NCBI GenBank assembly: GCA_025531455.1
Contig: JAMYHL010000010.1
Location: 1,364,001-1,428,000 of the forward strand
DNA: 64,000 nt
Reading direction: 5' to 3'
Origin: Apiotrichum sp. Y4204
Taxonomy: Eukaryota > Basidiomycota > Tremellomycetes > Trichosporonales > Trichosporonaceae
Both the position numbers and the translations under genes were made by a program. Shown here one piece after another: positions 12,130-23,834 of the stretch (positions within the stretch are counted from its first letter, which is position 1; every line of letters starts with the position of its first letter). Below the pieces are notes generated by a model. That model did not search any database. It was not told the origin of the DNA and saw only the letters and a program-made list of their open reading frames with translations.

Positions 12130-15100
12130 CTACCACATGCGACTGTCCCGGTGCATGAAACGGTGTGCCTTGGTGCCGTTCTCTTCGCCAAGAATGCGCT
12201 TCAGCGTCTCGAGATCGAGGTCGACAAGGTGCCGGATATTCTCCACATGCGCCATGACGTGCCGATAGTTGTGGCCCGAAATACCAGGGATCGCGCGCAG
12301 CATCTCCACCGCCTCGGCATTCTCCACAGCGGGCCGAAGGGCATCCGGACCCTCCGCACTGCCCTTGAGGATCGCCGTCTCCTCGTCAGGCTCGTCATAA
12401 TTATTTTTCAGGGAGGAAAGGATCTTGACGCTCTCGTGCGGCGAGGACGACCACACAATACGCAGTCGCGGAAAGTGCAGCGTCAAGAGCACAAGCTTGT
12501 TTTGCAGTGCCGAGTCCTGCCAGGGCTCGATGTCCGTGTCATTTCCTGGTCCGTCGCGTCGTGTGGGGGCAGTCTATGGTTAGACTGTGGACATTCGCGC
12601 ACCACTCACCTGCATTCCAAACTTGCCCTCCTCAAACTCAATGAGCAGGATGCAGATCTCGTAGTGTGCGCTCATCGCCTCGCACTGAGTATGCCTGGTG
12701 GTCAGCTCAGCACGGGTTTGAAACTCACAATCGTCCGTTTGCCAAACTCTGCTCGAGATCCGGCCGCGACTTGCGCTCCACACAGATCTTGGGTGCAAGG
12801 ATATAGTCGCCCACAGTCAGAGTCGCGGGGACGACGGTGATCCCCGCCGCGTCAATCAGGGAGGGAAGGAGCGCTCCCAACTCGCGGATATCGACAATGA
12901 TCTGCAGTGAGTTACAGCTACCCTCAGCGATTCTCAGCTGACTCACCTTTGGCTGTGTGCCAGTTTCGCCGCCGCCTGCGTTTCTCGACGAGAACGTCCG
13001 CGTGTGCCGGATGACATCCCGCATCGGCGCGCGGGGATTGTTATTGAAGATCGGGATCACCATGCCCTGTATGTCAGTCAGATCCAGACCTGATACCCAC
13101 GCCTCTATCTTCGATCAGCTTCTTGAATGCCTCAGATTCGCGTGACATAGTTGCGAGGAAGCGATCCTCCTCGAACGAGTTCGTATATGTCATTTGGTAG
13201 ACGCGCAGCGGCAGGCCGGGGTTGCAATTCTTGTACACCTGAAGGTTAATGGCTCGGAGCGAACTAACCCACCTCCAATCGTCGAATAAACGGCAGGTTC
13301 GGATCGTACATGACCACAAAGCGTGGGCGGAGCTCCTGCAGCATAATGTCGTCGTCGTCTCCAGCATATGGGCGGATGATCACCTGATCCTCGGGTGACA
13401 GCAAGCCATAGTCCGTATCCCAGTCTTCGAGATAGCCGTTCTCGCGCATCCAATCGCGGTGATCCAGATCGCCCTCGTCAATGATCCCGGCAGCCGTAGC
13501 CAACAGGTTCGTGATGGAGCCATCTGGGCGGCCTGATGAGCTGTCAAACGACGGCGATGCCGGCCGTTTGCGAGATGAGTCGCCAGACGATGCCGTCGGT
13601 GTACCGTCATCCAGCTCTCGTAAGCTCTCACCAACAGCCCACTGCATCTGCTGTTCCTCATCCGCAGCACCAGCAAAGGCAGACATTTCACGCATGTGGG
13701 TCTCCCTCAATGACCTGATGTGAGCTTTGATCCAGACCTGATGAGAGCTCACCGATCACGCTCCATACTGGGTGGCGCGCCACCACGCAGCCGACGCCGC
13801 TTTGCTGCCGATGCGGTTCTCCGTCGCGCCTCCTGGATGCGCTTCTCTTCAATACCTCCGCGCTGCGGCGTCACCTGATCGCTTGCCTTCCCGTTGATGT
13901 ACCGGTTAGGGTTAGACATGTACTGCCCGTTCTTTTCATGCTGCCAGTTGCTGAGGAAGAGCGTCTCCATCATCTTGCGCGCAGCGTGGGGCCCAAACGG
14001 CGGGTCGGTGGGGACCATGGTGGTCAGATACTGCCGAAGCTGCAGACAAGTGAGGTCTGACGAGCACATGACGAGCACGGTGTTGGTTCCGGGTTGGTCT
14101 GTGGTCAGTCTGTCGCTTCTTAAAGTCCCTCACCTGCATGGGTGTCGGCGACACGAGCAACCGTGTCCTCAATCTCCTTGAGCACACGGGCAAGCAAGGC
14201 CCACTTTGGTTGCTCCTCGAGTACCTCCTCGTGATTCTTTCGCAAACGTTTCTCTACACGGGATTTAAGATCCGTGTCGCGGCTAAAGAGCACGGGGCGG
14301 AACACTGGGGGAGCATTGGGAAGCTCTCTCAGAACATCGTCCTCGTCCTCAGCAGCAGGCTCGCCAGTACGGTTTTGCGGTACCACTTCGCCTTGGGTGG
14401 CAATGACCTCCATAATGTCGTCCCCGTCGTCTTCGGTGACCGGTTCGCCGCCAATGGGCGCATCCCTCTGTTCCTCCAGCTCGCGTACAGCTTCCATATC
14501 ATCCTCATACTCCTCGCGCCCAGACTCGCCATTGGTCGTCGCATTCGACTCGCGATGCGGCTCGCCATCAGGAACTAGCGTGCTCGCTGTCCCCTCGATG
14601 CAAATCTTCGGTCGGCTGACGCGCAGCTGCGAGGCCTCCACGAGCTGTGCAGCGGCAGGGGCATTGAACCAGTCGTGCAGGTACTGACCTGCGCCGGATG
14701 ACTTTTTCTGTGCCAGAAAGTGTTGTCGCTGGAGAGTGTTGATGTACGCGGCGAAAGTCGCAGAGTCGTACTCGATGAGCCACCTGTTATGAGCTTCAGA
14801 GCTGCTCAATCCAACTGCTGCTCAATCCAACTCACGTTTGGAGATCTCGCAACTCGCTCAGGGCCTGGACATGGACCTTGGTCTTCATCCCGACCTTGTG
14901 CCACACTGGACGGAGCCTCATGAACACGATCGTGTCAAAGTTCTTGAACTGGGCATTGCGGACGGTGAGGTCCTCAAGATCAAGATTCTGATGTGAGCTA
15001 AAACCATCCGGCAGCCCAGCTCACCAATGAGTGGTCGCGCTTAAGCTCCACAAGCATTGCCTCCATACATTCGGTGATCGCGTCCTGGCAGCGGCGCATC

Positions 15101-16105
15101 AGGTCAGACATGGGCTGATACATTTCCACGACCTCGGCTTGTCGTGTCGTAAGAGAGGTCTTGACCTCATCCTTGAATCTGAGGGTTAGGCGGGCCAATG
15201 ACACGGAACCCACCGCGGCCAGATCATGACATTGTTCATGTTGAGGTTGACAAGCATGTCCTTGAGGGGCGAGAGACCGTGGGCGAACGTCTCAGGTTCG
15301 TCGGAGAAGGCCTTGCAGAATCCGCTCTGAGGATTAGTTCGCAATAAGCGCTTAACCCACCTGATTCTTGCGGCGATAGAGGCGAACCGCAAACTCTTCA
15401 AGACTTCCGTGCTTGACACTGGAGTGAGATGATTGTGGGTACAACCACGACGCGGGACCTACCTCTCGGCATGTAGCACCACAATACCAGTGATCAGTTC
15501 CACAGGGACATTTCCTTCTGACATGTCAGGAAGAGCTGCAGGTGAAACGCACTAAGAAGGTCATTGACGAGAATCTTGGAGGTTACTGAGAACAGTCCGC
15601 CACTGCGATACTTTTCCTCACTGATGTCAGTTCGTCTACGTTCTCTAAACTGACCGTTCCTTGACTGTCATCTCGTAGGTGAGGATACGGAACCCGGGCT
15701 CGCGGACGCCCATGATGCCCAGCTCGTCGCCAATGCCCGCCTCATCTTCCGCACGCGCATTTATCTGGTGTAAGTGGGTTATGATGACCAGCAAAACCTA
15801 CAACAATGACGAGATCTTCCTTCCGGTCGTAGGTCTTGAGCAGCGCGCAGACGATCTGGTGTCAGAGGTTGGACCTTCCCAAGAGAAGTGACTACCGAGG
15901 CAGGTAGCCTGTCCCACTTATCACCCCCACTTCCCTACAGCTACCTTCCCTCCGCCTCTGACTGAATACTCACCCGCCGCAGTCCGAGCCCCTTTGCGAT
16001 GATGAGAAGGTCATCTTTCTGCGGACGGCAGATCTCGCGGATGATGGTCTTGTGGAAAGGGAGGTAGGGGATGTGTCTCCGCTGTTCGCTTTCCGAGACC
16101 GACAT
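12130..16105 (-). CDS. RAD1: DNA repair endonuclease XPF/Rad1
   Basis: Seventeen exons give 1097 residues. Exon starts on this strand: 16105, 15855, 15764, 15620, 15517, 15418, 15326, 15178, 14987, 14783, 14098, 13714, 13238, 13066, 12901, 12694, 12573; the stop is TAG at 12130-12132. Most introns are 34-52 bases; the first is 118. The N-terminus (LPFHKTII...LLIIAKGLGL) and the region to about residue 700 match the inactivated SF2 helicase half of XPF, with an acidic insert near 350-450. The ERCC4 nuclease core has GDY (895-897) and the metal-binding VERKSRPD block (905-912), with all expected acidic and basic residues. A helix-hairpin-helix region follows (about 1036-1090). XPF/Rad1 pairs with ERCC1/Rad10 and cuts 5' of bulky lesions in nucleotide excision repair. 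Length is like budding yeast Rad1 (about 1100). An upstream in-frame ATG at 16180 exists, but the family start fits 16105. Confidence 0.95.
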
Positions 16106-16455
16106 CAGTGAGATGGGAGAGAAGAAGAAAGAGTGAACAGATGGAGAGAGAGGGAGAGAAATGTTGAGAAGATGCATCAAATACTCCTATCCGGCCTCCG
16201 GGGGAAGACATCTTAAAACACCTCACTCAACTCGCTACACACCGGAGTGCCAAAGTGCGTCACCGGATCAGCACACATGACGAGTGGAGGTCCGGTCAAC
16301 TCTCCCACGCACGCTGCCTCCACCTTTCCGTCCAACCCGAGACTTGGCGAGATTTCGGAAAGCCGGGGATGCAAGTTATGCCAGGATGCTAGGAGATGAG
16401 AGCAAAATGCGACCGAGAATAAGAGACCACCACAATCTTCCCAAACCTGTTCAAA
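16106..16455. promoter_or_regulatory. Divergent promoter, RAD1 / AIM41-like
   Basis: Only 350 bases separate the start codons of the repair nuclease (-) and the YqeY-domain gene (+), so both promoters must lie here or overlap the genes. The minus strand just upstream of RAD1 is pyrimidine-rich (about 16110-16170). I see no clear TATA box. Confidence 0.45.
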
Positions 16456-17096
16456 ATGTTCGCCCTCCGCTCCGCCCCCGTTACCCTGTCGCGCGCGCTG
16501 CACGTCTCGGCCCTGCGCCTCGCGGAGAAGAGCGCGCTCGAGACGTCCCTCCGCGACGGCCTCAAGACCGCGATGAAGGCCAAGGACAAGGCGGCGGTCT
16601 CGGTGCTCAAGGTGGGATTTCCTAGTAGGCTTGTATAGTCGTACTGACGCCAGTCCACAATCGCAGAGGTCACCAACGCGGCCAAGGTCTCGGCCAACCC
16701 GCTCGAGCCGGCGACGCAGGAGATGGCGGTCAACGCGCTGCGCAAGGCGCTCAACAAGCGCGTGAGTCGAGATTGAGCTTACGCTACCCATTGCTCTGAA
16801 GCTCACGCCAGACCGCGGCCGCGGAGGAGTACGCTCCCGGTACACCGGGCGCGAATGAGGAGATGTTTTCCGGCTTCCAGAACGAGGTCAAGCTTCTCCA
16901 GACGTACCTCCCCGAGGCACCGAGTGAAGAGACGGTGCAGGCTTTTATTGATGAGATTGTCGCCGCGCTTCCTCAGCGTAACGCCAAGGCAACAGGACAA
17001 GTGATGAAGGCGCTCTGGGAGCGTCTTGGAGACGCGCGCGCAAGTGTTGACAAGAAGGATGTTGCCAAGCGCGTGTCCGATGCGCTCAAAGCATAG
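16456..17096 (+). CDS. AIM41: Aim41/GatB-YqeY domain mitochondrial protein
   Basis: Three exons (16456-16611, 16654-16761, 16812-17096) encode 182 residues. All joins are phase 0 with GTGGGA/GTGAGT donors and CTGACGCCAG or CACGCCAG acceptors. The N-terminus (MFALRSAPVTLSRALHVSALR) is basic and hydroxyl-rich without acidic residues, as in a mitochondrial targeting sequence. The rest is one YqeY-like domain: SLRDGLKTAMKAKDK, then QTYLPEAPSEE, then the helical C-terminus ATGQVMKALWERLGD...DVAKRVSDALKA. YqeY domains resemble the tail of the GatB amidotransferase subunit; yeast Aim41 is mitochondrial with poorly defined function. The gene is divergent from RAD1 and convergent with the FCP1-like gene, with only about 120 bases between their 3' ends. 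Confidence 0.9.
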
Positions 17097-17218
17097 ATAC
17101 TATGTACATTTGTTGCATCTATACAATGTAATTCTCCCCACTCCCGTTCCATGCATTCTGCCCAGATATCATCTACCTCTACGCGTGGGTTGGCTCAGAT
17201 GGGTGGCCAGTATCGTAT

Positions 17219-19488
17219 CTAGTACAAGGGAGTCGCAGAAGCAGGCGAGCTGCCGTCCGAATCTTCCGTAGGTCTTGTCTCGTCATCAGCGGCCGTGTTG
17301 GGTCTCTCTGGTAAAGGAAGTCGCTTGTATGCAACCACCATCGATGCGTATGATTTGCTTTCAGGGGCGAAAACGACGAGGCGGAGGCGGGCTTTGAGAT
17401 CCAAAAGGTTCTGTCTTTCCTGCTCCGTAAGACGCTGGTCGTTGCCTGCGTTCCGCCATTCGAGTTGGTTCAGAGTCGCATGAGCTTCCACAAAATCCTT
17501 CTGTTTGAGCTTTTCCATCCAATTGAGGACGTCCTGAGAGGGTCGTGTAAAGGTGGGGAATTTGTACTTTGCCGCTCTTTTGAGAGCGTTCTTCACAAAG
17601 GCATCAAGTTCCGGATTGGGTTGTTTGATGACAGGTTGGGTGGTGTTGGCGGACGACTTCTTCTTTCGGCGTTTTGGCTCGGCATTATTGATAAGACGAA
17701 GGGGGCGGTTCACATCGAGTGGGGTTTCAATGGTGTCTGGAAAGGTCTTAGAGCCAGAGAGACCTAGGTTCCGACTCACGCTCGTTGGATGGCCCATATC
17801 CAAGAGCAACGAGGACATCGAGGGCGCGGTCAAGGATGGCGCGCTGCTCCGGGTCGACGTTGGGTGACTCGGAGATGGAAACCAGGCCATCATACACAGG
17901 CGAGGCAGTCGACGCTTTGGCTACTTGCACGTTCCTCTTGGCCTCGAGTTCGGCCTCCTCCCTTGCTATCCTCGCTGCCTCCTTCCGCTCCTTCTTGGTA
18001 GCCGGTCCTGATTCTTGGTCGCGAGATTCCATGCCATGGTCCACTTCGATTCCTTTGCGTTTCAGAGCAGCTTTACCTGCGGCGATCCAGTACTGTCGGG
18101 TGGCCTTGGTGGTGAACCAGTGGACATAGTCGGCGGCAGACGGGAGGGATTCGAGTGTGACTTGGCCTGAAGAGTCAACTGGTGCCTCACCGGGACGCTC
18201 GATTGCGCCACTGCGGATCCATGCGGGAATGTTCAGCTGATGCGACACAGCCTCGAGTATACCAATCACAGCGAGCAATGCGGCGTCCACGCCCGACTCA
18301 TGAGTCAAGTCGCGGATGTCGGGACCATTATAATCGACAGACTCGCAGGCCCGACGGTACTCATTCTGGTCAAACTCCGGGACGACAATTTGAGACCACG
18401 GTTGCTCGGTGGCCTTGAAAGGTGAGTCGTCGAGGAGGAGGACAGAGCGTTCGTCGTATCGGCCAAGCTCCCCAATCACGTCACGAAGGTCCTTGGTGGT
18501 CTGCACATTGTGGTCTACCATTAGTATTGGCCGGCGACGAGGCCTGCAACTCACGAAAGTCGGCACCGAGATTCATCTTGTCGCGCGCCCAGACGTCCAA
18601 AAGACGTTTCTCCCCAGGCTGGAGCCGAGGCTTCTTGGTCCACTGGCCATCACACCAAGGCCCAAAAGTCTGCTCAACCATCCTGCGAACGTTGGCGGGC
18701 TGAGCCGATGACCACACCAAGACCTCGTACGGGCTAGGCTCTCCGTTGGGCTCTGGAAGCATGAGGTAAGCGAGAAGATTGTGAAGATAGGGACGCGGGT
18801 AGGACATGCGCTTTGCCGCCGAGACATTACGGCCAGTTCGGTACAAGAGTGCACCATTCAGGTCGACCACGAGGAGCTTGGGTGACGGGACCTCGGACGT
18901 GCGCAACGGCTCACGCGTAATCCCGACGTAGGAAGGTGGGGGGAGGTGGGGGACAAAGTTTTCCTTGCTGACGCGCTTGGTTATCGAGTTTGACGAGGAG
19001 CTGGGGAAGGAGGTGTATGTGGGGGAAGGTCGACGATGATGACGTGAGTCATCAGAGTAGCGGCTCGAGGGCGTACCGCTACGACGGTCGTTGTCGTACT
19101 TCCACGGAGACGAACCACGTTGACTGGACCTGCGGTCATCATCCCAGGCGCCGCTTCCTCTTGAGGGTTGCGAGTGATACTGGCGCTGTTGATGATACTG
19201 CGAATGGTACTGGTTCTGCTGATATTCAGGGAACGAGCGGTTCCGGTCGGCGCGGCGCTGTGCTGGAGCGGACCTGTACGGAGGTTGATAAGGCTGTTGG
19301 TCATTGTAGGAGTAGTCGCCGCCGTTGTCAAACGGGATGTAATCATCCGCCGACTGGGAGTAAGGCGCGTAGTGGTCGTTGCGGTAGAAGTCCATGTTGT
19401 TGCTACTTCCTGCGGCAGATGCTGATCCGTAGGACATAGAGGATAATGCCTGCGCCAAGGTTTGTCCAATTCTCCTGCGAGGGAGCAT
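17219..19488 (-). CDS. FCP1/NIF-homology domain protein, degenerate motif
   Basis: Three exons (19488-18555, 18514-17780, 17736-17219) give 728 residues; introns are 40 and 43 bases and both joins keep frame. Residues 1-190 are low complexity, rich in Tyr, Ser, Gln and Asn. The FCP1-homology (HAD-type) domain starts near 203: LLVVDLNGALLYRT, WSSAQPANV, then in exon 2 HHNVQTTKDLR and LLLDDSPFKA. The catalytic DxDxT/V motif reads D209-L-N211-G-A213, so the second Asp and the Thr are missing and phosphatase activity is doubtful. The rest is a Lys/Glu-rich region with no named domain. Known relatives include Tim50, Psr1/Nem1-type phosphatases and uncharacterised fungal FCP1-domain proteins; I cannot choose a specific orthologue. 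A second in-frame ATG at 19437 may be the real start. Confidence 0.8.
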
Positions 19489-19976
19489 CGGTCGGGCGCG
19501 GGGTTGAGAGGTGCGGAGGGAGATTGTGAGGAGAAGAGGACAGTGTGAACACGACTGTTGGGAAAGTCACAGGTTGATATCGTGCACTCGTGTGTGGCAA
19601 AAAACCGAAATCTTTCTCAACGCGACCACGCGCGCCCCCCACACCCTAGGCAACGAGTTGAGTAGCTAAAATAAATCAATTAGAAGCATCATCCTTCGTT
19701 TATTGGAACTCTACCCAGATTTTGTAACATCGCCATGTGGCCGCTTATCTGGAAATGACCTACATTTAATTGGTCCTTGGAATCACGTGACGTTGCTTCT
19801 CTCCATGCTTTGGAATGGGTTGATCGGACCAGTCTGGGCCCAGCGCGCCCGTTGCTGTCATCGCGGGTCTGTATCCGTCATGGATCGCAAGAGGACGCAC
19901 ACGGCAGCCAATACCCTCCTCACTCTCGAGTCCTGTCCCTCCCTCTTCTGCACTCTTTCCCACACCCAAAAAAAAG
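19489..19976. promoter_or_regulatory. Divergent promoter, FCP1-like / HEM15
   Basis: A 488-base gap between two divergent start codons. It holds an AT-rich stretch near 19665-19700 and an adenine run just before the ferrochelatase start codon. No coding region is visible. Confidence 0.4.
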
Positions 19977-21584
19977 ATGGCTCTTACAACACACAGCGCA
20001 ATGCGTTCCAGCCGCGTCACGATCGCAGCCGCAGCTGTGCGCCGCGCGGCGCTTCAGACGCGCTCTGTGGCTACCGTGCGCGATCAGCCGGGACAGCCCG
20101 TCGCGAAGCCGTAAGTGAACAAGGTTCTGGGAGTAAGAGGTGGTGCTTACGCTGCAGTCCTACTGGTAAATACCGACCTGCGAGCCGTAGCTGACCTCAG
20201 CCGTCGTTATGATGAACATGGGTGGACCATCTGATGTGAGTGTCGAGCTTGAGCGATGTGAGATCGCGAGGCGCACCACACTTTTCGCTGTGATGCCATT
20301 CCCAGGGAGTCCATGGGACTGGAGACACATAACAGTGATGACAACCAAAGCGCCATCTTCTCCTCAGCGCCCAGTTCATGACAGCATGATCTTTTCCTTC
20401 TGTCAAGCTTCGGAGCCACTGCACGCGACTTCGGGTCACCCGGCCTGAAATTTCTGTCAAACCACGCTAACATCAGATACCCGGTGTGCACGACTTCCTT
20501 CGCCGCCTGTTCCTCGACAGCGATCTCATCCCGTTGCCGGCTCAGCGTTTTCTTGCGCCGTTGATCGCCAAGCGGCGCACGCCCAAGATTGAGGAGCAGT
20601 ACAGGGAGATTGGCGGTGGATCTCCGATTCGGGCGTGGACGCAGGCGCAGGGCGAAGCGATGTGCCAGCTGCTGGACGAGACCAATCCCGAGTCGGCACC
20701 GCACAAGCCGTACATTGCGTTCCGGTACGCGCCGCCGCTGACCGAGACGACGATTGCCGAGATGAAGGCCGACGGCGTCAAGCGCGCTGTCGCGCTCAGC
20801 AAGTACCCGCAGTACTCGTGCAGCACGACAGGCTCGTCGCTCAACGAGCTGAAGCGTGTGATTCAGAAGGACGGCGATGGCGGTATCGAGTGGAGCATCA
20901 TTGACCGGTGGCCCGCGAACCGCGGTCTTGCAAAGGCGTTTGCGGAGAATATTCGTCGCGCCCTGCAGACGTGCCCCCCAGAGCGTCGCAATGACGTGGT
21001 GCTGCTGTTCTCGGCTCACTCTCTTCCAATTGAGATTGTAAAGTGAGTCGCCAGCGCTGAGAACCCTGTTCCCTCTCGCACTCTTTCCCTCACCCGCTGA
21101 CGTCAGCCGTGGCGACCCTTACACACCCGAGGTCGCAGCAACAGTGATGGCCATCATGGAGGAGCTCAACTTCTCCAATCCCTACCGGCTAACCTGGCAG
21201 TCCAAGGTCGGCCCGAAAGCGTGGCAGGGCCCGCAGACGGCCAAGGCGATTGAGGGTCTGGCGAAGAACGGCGTCAAGGACGTGTGCCTCGTCCCGGTAG
21301 CCTTTACATCTGACCACATTGAGACGCTGTACGAGTTGGACATTGAGCTCAAGGAGGACGCCGACAAGCTCGGCATCAACCTCACCCGTGCCGAGTCTCT
21401 CAACGACAACCCGATCTACATCAAGGCGACGGCCGACCTGGTCGGGCAGCACATGCGCGACTACAACGCCGGGACGATTGGCCCCGTGTCGCGCCAGCTC
21501 CAGCTGCTGTGTCCCGGGTGCACCAACCCGCGGTGTGCCAAGACCAAGGGCTACTTTGCGCGCGGCGGCGTGGACTACATCTAG
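19977..21584 (+). CDS. HEM15: Ferrochelatase, mitochondrial
   Basis: Five exons (19977-20110, 20158-20165, 20201-20235, 20477-21042, 21107-21584) encode 406 residues. Exon 2 is only eight bases, yet it is needed to read [16 protein letters not shown], the normal ferrochelatase start. The first 45 or so residues (many Arg, Ala, Ser, Thr) are a mitochondrial presequence. The catalytic block is LLFSAHSLP with His near 239; the family signatures YQSKVGP-like ([10 protein letters not shown]), [13 protein letters not shown] and ELD are present. The C-terminus has Cys383, Cys386 and Cys391 (CPGCTNPRC), matching the ligands of a [2Fe-2S] cluster as in animal and fission yeast enzymes. It inserts ferrous iron into protoporphyrin IX at the inner mitochondrial membrane, the last step of heme synthesis. 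Intron 3 is 241 bases, long for this genome. Confidence 0.97.
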
Positions 21585-21743
21585 TGTGGAAGTGATGACG
21601 GTGGTGTATATGCAGAGGTCCACACAGGGCCTCGGACGCATTGCATGGGAGGAACCAGTGTAGCCAGTTAGAACATGCAACCCAACTCTACATGTGACCA
21701 ACTCACTCTGCATGACAACCAGTGCATCCTAACGCCCAGTCTA

Positions 21744-23307
21744 TTACATGCCCATAATCTTGTTGAGCTGCTCAAGCCGTGCACCGAGCGCGCGCACCGT
21801 CTCATCAATCACGTTGGCGACCGCAAACCGGATCCACCTATCGCTGCGCATCTGCTCGGCCTCAATCTCCTTCCACTCTGGCCCATCAAGTGGCGGCATG
21901 AAGAAGCACCCGGGGAGGGTAAGTACGCCGCACTGGAGGGCGAGCGCGCGCCCGACGTCCTCGGACCCAACCTTGGCGTCTGTTGCGAGACCAAGCGCCG
22001 ACTGCGCACGGGTGTACGCCTCGGGAAACTCGACATAGGCGTAGAACCCGCCCGAGGAGAGTACGCGCCACCCTGCGGCCTCCGCGACGGATGTAAAGAG
22101 CTTGCGGCGCACCGCGAGCGCGTCCGCCGACTGTGCGAGGTCGGACCGCAAGCTCGGTAGGAGAGGAGCCAGCGCCAGTTGTGGTGGACGCGGAGGGCAG
22201 ATCTGCATGCAGTCGCAGATTGTCGCGATGTGCTGCAGCAGCTCGGGGGCGGCGGTGATGCTCCCCAGGCGATGGCCCGGGATACGGTATCCCTCTTACA
22301 AGTCAGCGAGCTGGGTCACTATAATTCCCATCATCACTCACTGCTGAAGCTTCCCAACGAAACAAGGGTTTCGCGCCACTCGGGGTGCTCAAACAGGCGG
22401 TGGGGCACACCACCCGCAAAGTCGCGGTAGGTCTCGTCGAGGACGAGGGGGACGTTGAACTCGCGCGCGAGGTCGTACCACTCCTCGAAGGCGGCGTCGT
22501 CGTAGATTGCGCCGGTGGGGTTGTTGGGGGTGGTGAGGACGATACCGCGGTGGTGCACTTGTCGGCCGTCGGGCCCGCGTTGCGGGCCGGCAGCGAGGAT
22601 CGCGCGTGCGGCCGAAAGCGAGGGGGCGAAACCGTTCGACGGGTCGCATGGGATGTAGCTCGGCTTGACGGCCTGTAGGCTCAGGCTCATGGCGTGGTTG
22701 AAGTACGACGGGAGCGGGAGCAGGAGAGAGGACTCGCCCGGCGGGCAGAGAACCCTGCTGTCAGTGGACGTCCGCGCGACTGTTAGGGGATTGCTTGATG
22801 GCAAGGTTTATGCTTCATGTTCCGAGCGACTATGCACACGACACGGTCGACATGCAGTCCAAGCAACCACCGACGGGGCATACTCACATGAGAAGCACGA
22901 GAAACGCCATGTTACACCCGGTCGTGATGCCGACGTCTTCGGCGCGGAGCTGCTCCTCCTCGACACCGTACAAGGCTTGCAGCTCGGTCGCGAGGGCCGC
23001 CCGCATGTCCGGTTCGCCGAGGATGGGCCCGTACTTTGCCGCCTCGTGGGTGGCGGACACGCGGGCCAGCGCGTCGAGCACGCTCGCGTGCGGCGCTGTC
23101 CCCGGCACGCCTTGGGAGAGGTCGAGGAGCGGCGCCGTCGCGGCAAGCGGGGACGCGGCGTAGGTCGCGCCCCATGCCTTGGCCTTTGGGATCCTGGGGC
23201 GTCAGTAAGCATCCCCGGGGCGCCACTCACGGAGGTGCGGCGGTGCGCGTCACTGCTGGCGTGAGGTTGAAGCGGAGCGTGGACATTGCGCGGGCGAGGC
23301 GTGTCAT
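21744..23307 (-). CDS. PLP-dependent class I/II aminotransferase
   Basis: Four exons (23307-23231, 23193-22888, 22754-22342, 22294-21744) encode 448 residues, all joins in frame. Fold-type I aminotransferase landmarks are in order: YGPILGEPDMRAAL, GITTGCNMAF (phosphate-binding region), TTPNNPTGAIYDD, the cofactor-ring Asp in LVLDETYRDF (D234), and the Schiff-base Lys in SFSKGYRIPGHR (K266, whose codon is split by intron 3). The C-terminal small domain ends with the carboxylate-binding RFAVANVIDE region. The substrate cannot be assigned; aspartate/kynurenine-type and valine-pyruvate-type enzymes are both possible. A second in-frame Met (MSTLRFNL, 23286) is an alternative start; the short Arg-rich N-terminus could be a weak mitochondrial signal. 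It converges on ferrochelatase with 159 bases between stop codons. Confidence 0.9.
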
Positions 23308-23834
23308 GGCGGTGGAGAAGAAGATAATTGTGAAACTCGTCTGTCTTGTTCCAGACTCGGTGGCTCTCGGCGGGTCGGTGTGGCGGCTTCGGCGTTCGGC
23401 ACGAGGTGGGCAACTGTAGCCCGGTATTGTGGCCTCTATCTCGACTTCGCACCCATGGTTGTCTCAGGGATCCGGTCCGGCGCCGACAATTGGGATTCGG
23501 CGTTGGCCGGTGCAGCTAGCGCGCTGCGCACTTGGGAGCCACGCGTCATGACGACTGATTGGTTTGTCACCCATGAACAAGCTTTTGTCGAGAGCCGTCA
23601 CAGCGCCGCAGGGCCATCACACGGAGCGTGGGCACGCTCCGCTTGGGCTGCTGTTGACACTTCTCTCTTCATGACATTTCTGCGTGCATCCCGGTGAGTA
23701 AGCAGAGGCGTTCGTTGCCCGTCGGCGATTCCTGAATCTGCCTGTCGCCGCAGCAGCGACCCACACCTGTCCGTTGGATATAAATATAAATCCTGATCGC
23801 CAGAGGTCTCTCTCCCCGTCGTCTCTATTCCACC
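23308..23834. promoter_or_regulatory. Divergent promoter, aminotransferase / DLH
   Basis: A 527-base gap between divergent start codons. No coding region is seen. It contains the TATA-like element at 23779-23791 described separately. Confidence 0.45.
23779..23791 (+). promoter_or_regulatory. TATA box, dienelactone hydrolase gene
   Basis: TATAAATATAAAT lies 44-56 bases upstream of the start codon at 23835, in an otherwise GC-rich region. Position and sequence fit a strong core promoter with a short leader. Confidence 0.6.

Noticed and set aside
20330..20460. Box C/D small nucleolar RNA candidate in ferrochelatase intron 3
   Set aside because: GTGATGA and CTGA words are present but about 110 bases apart without a terminal stem; weak on sequence alone.
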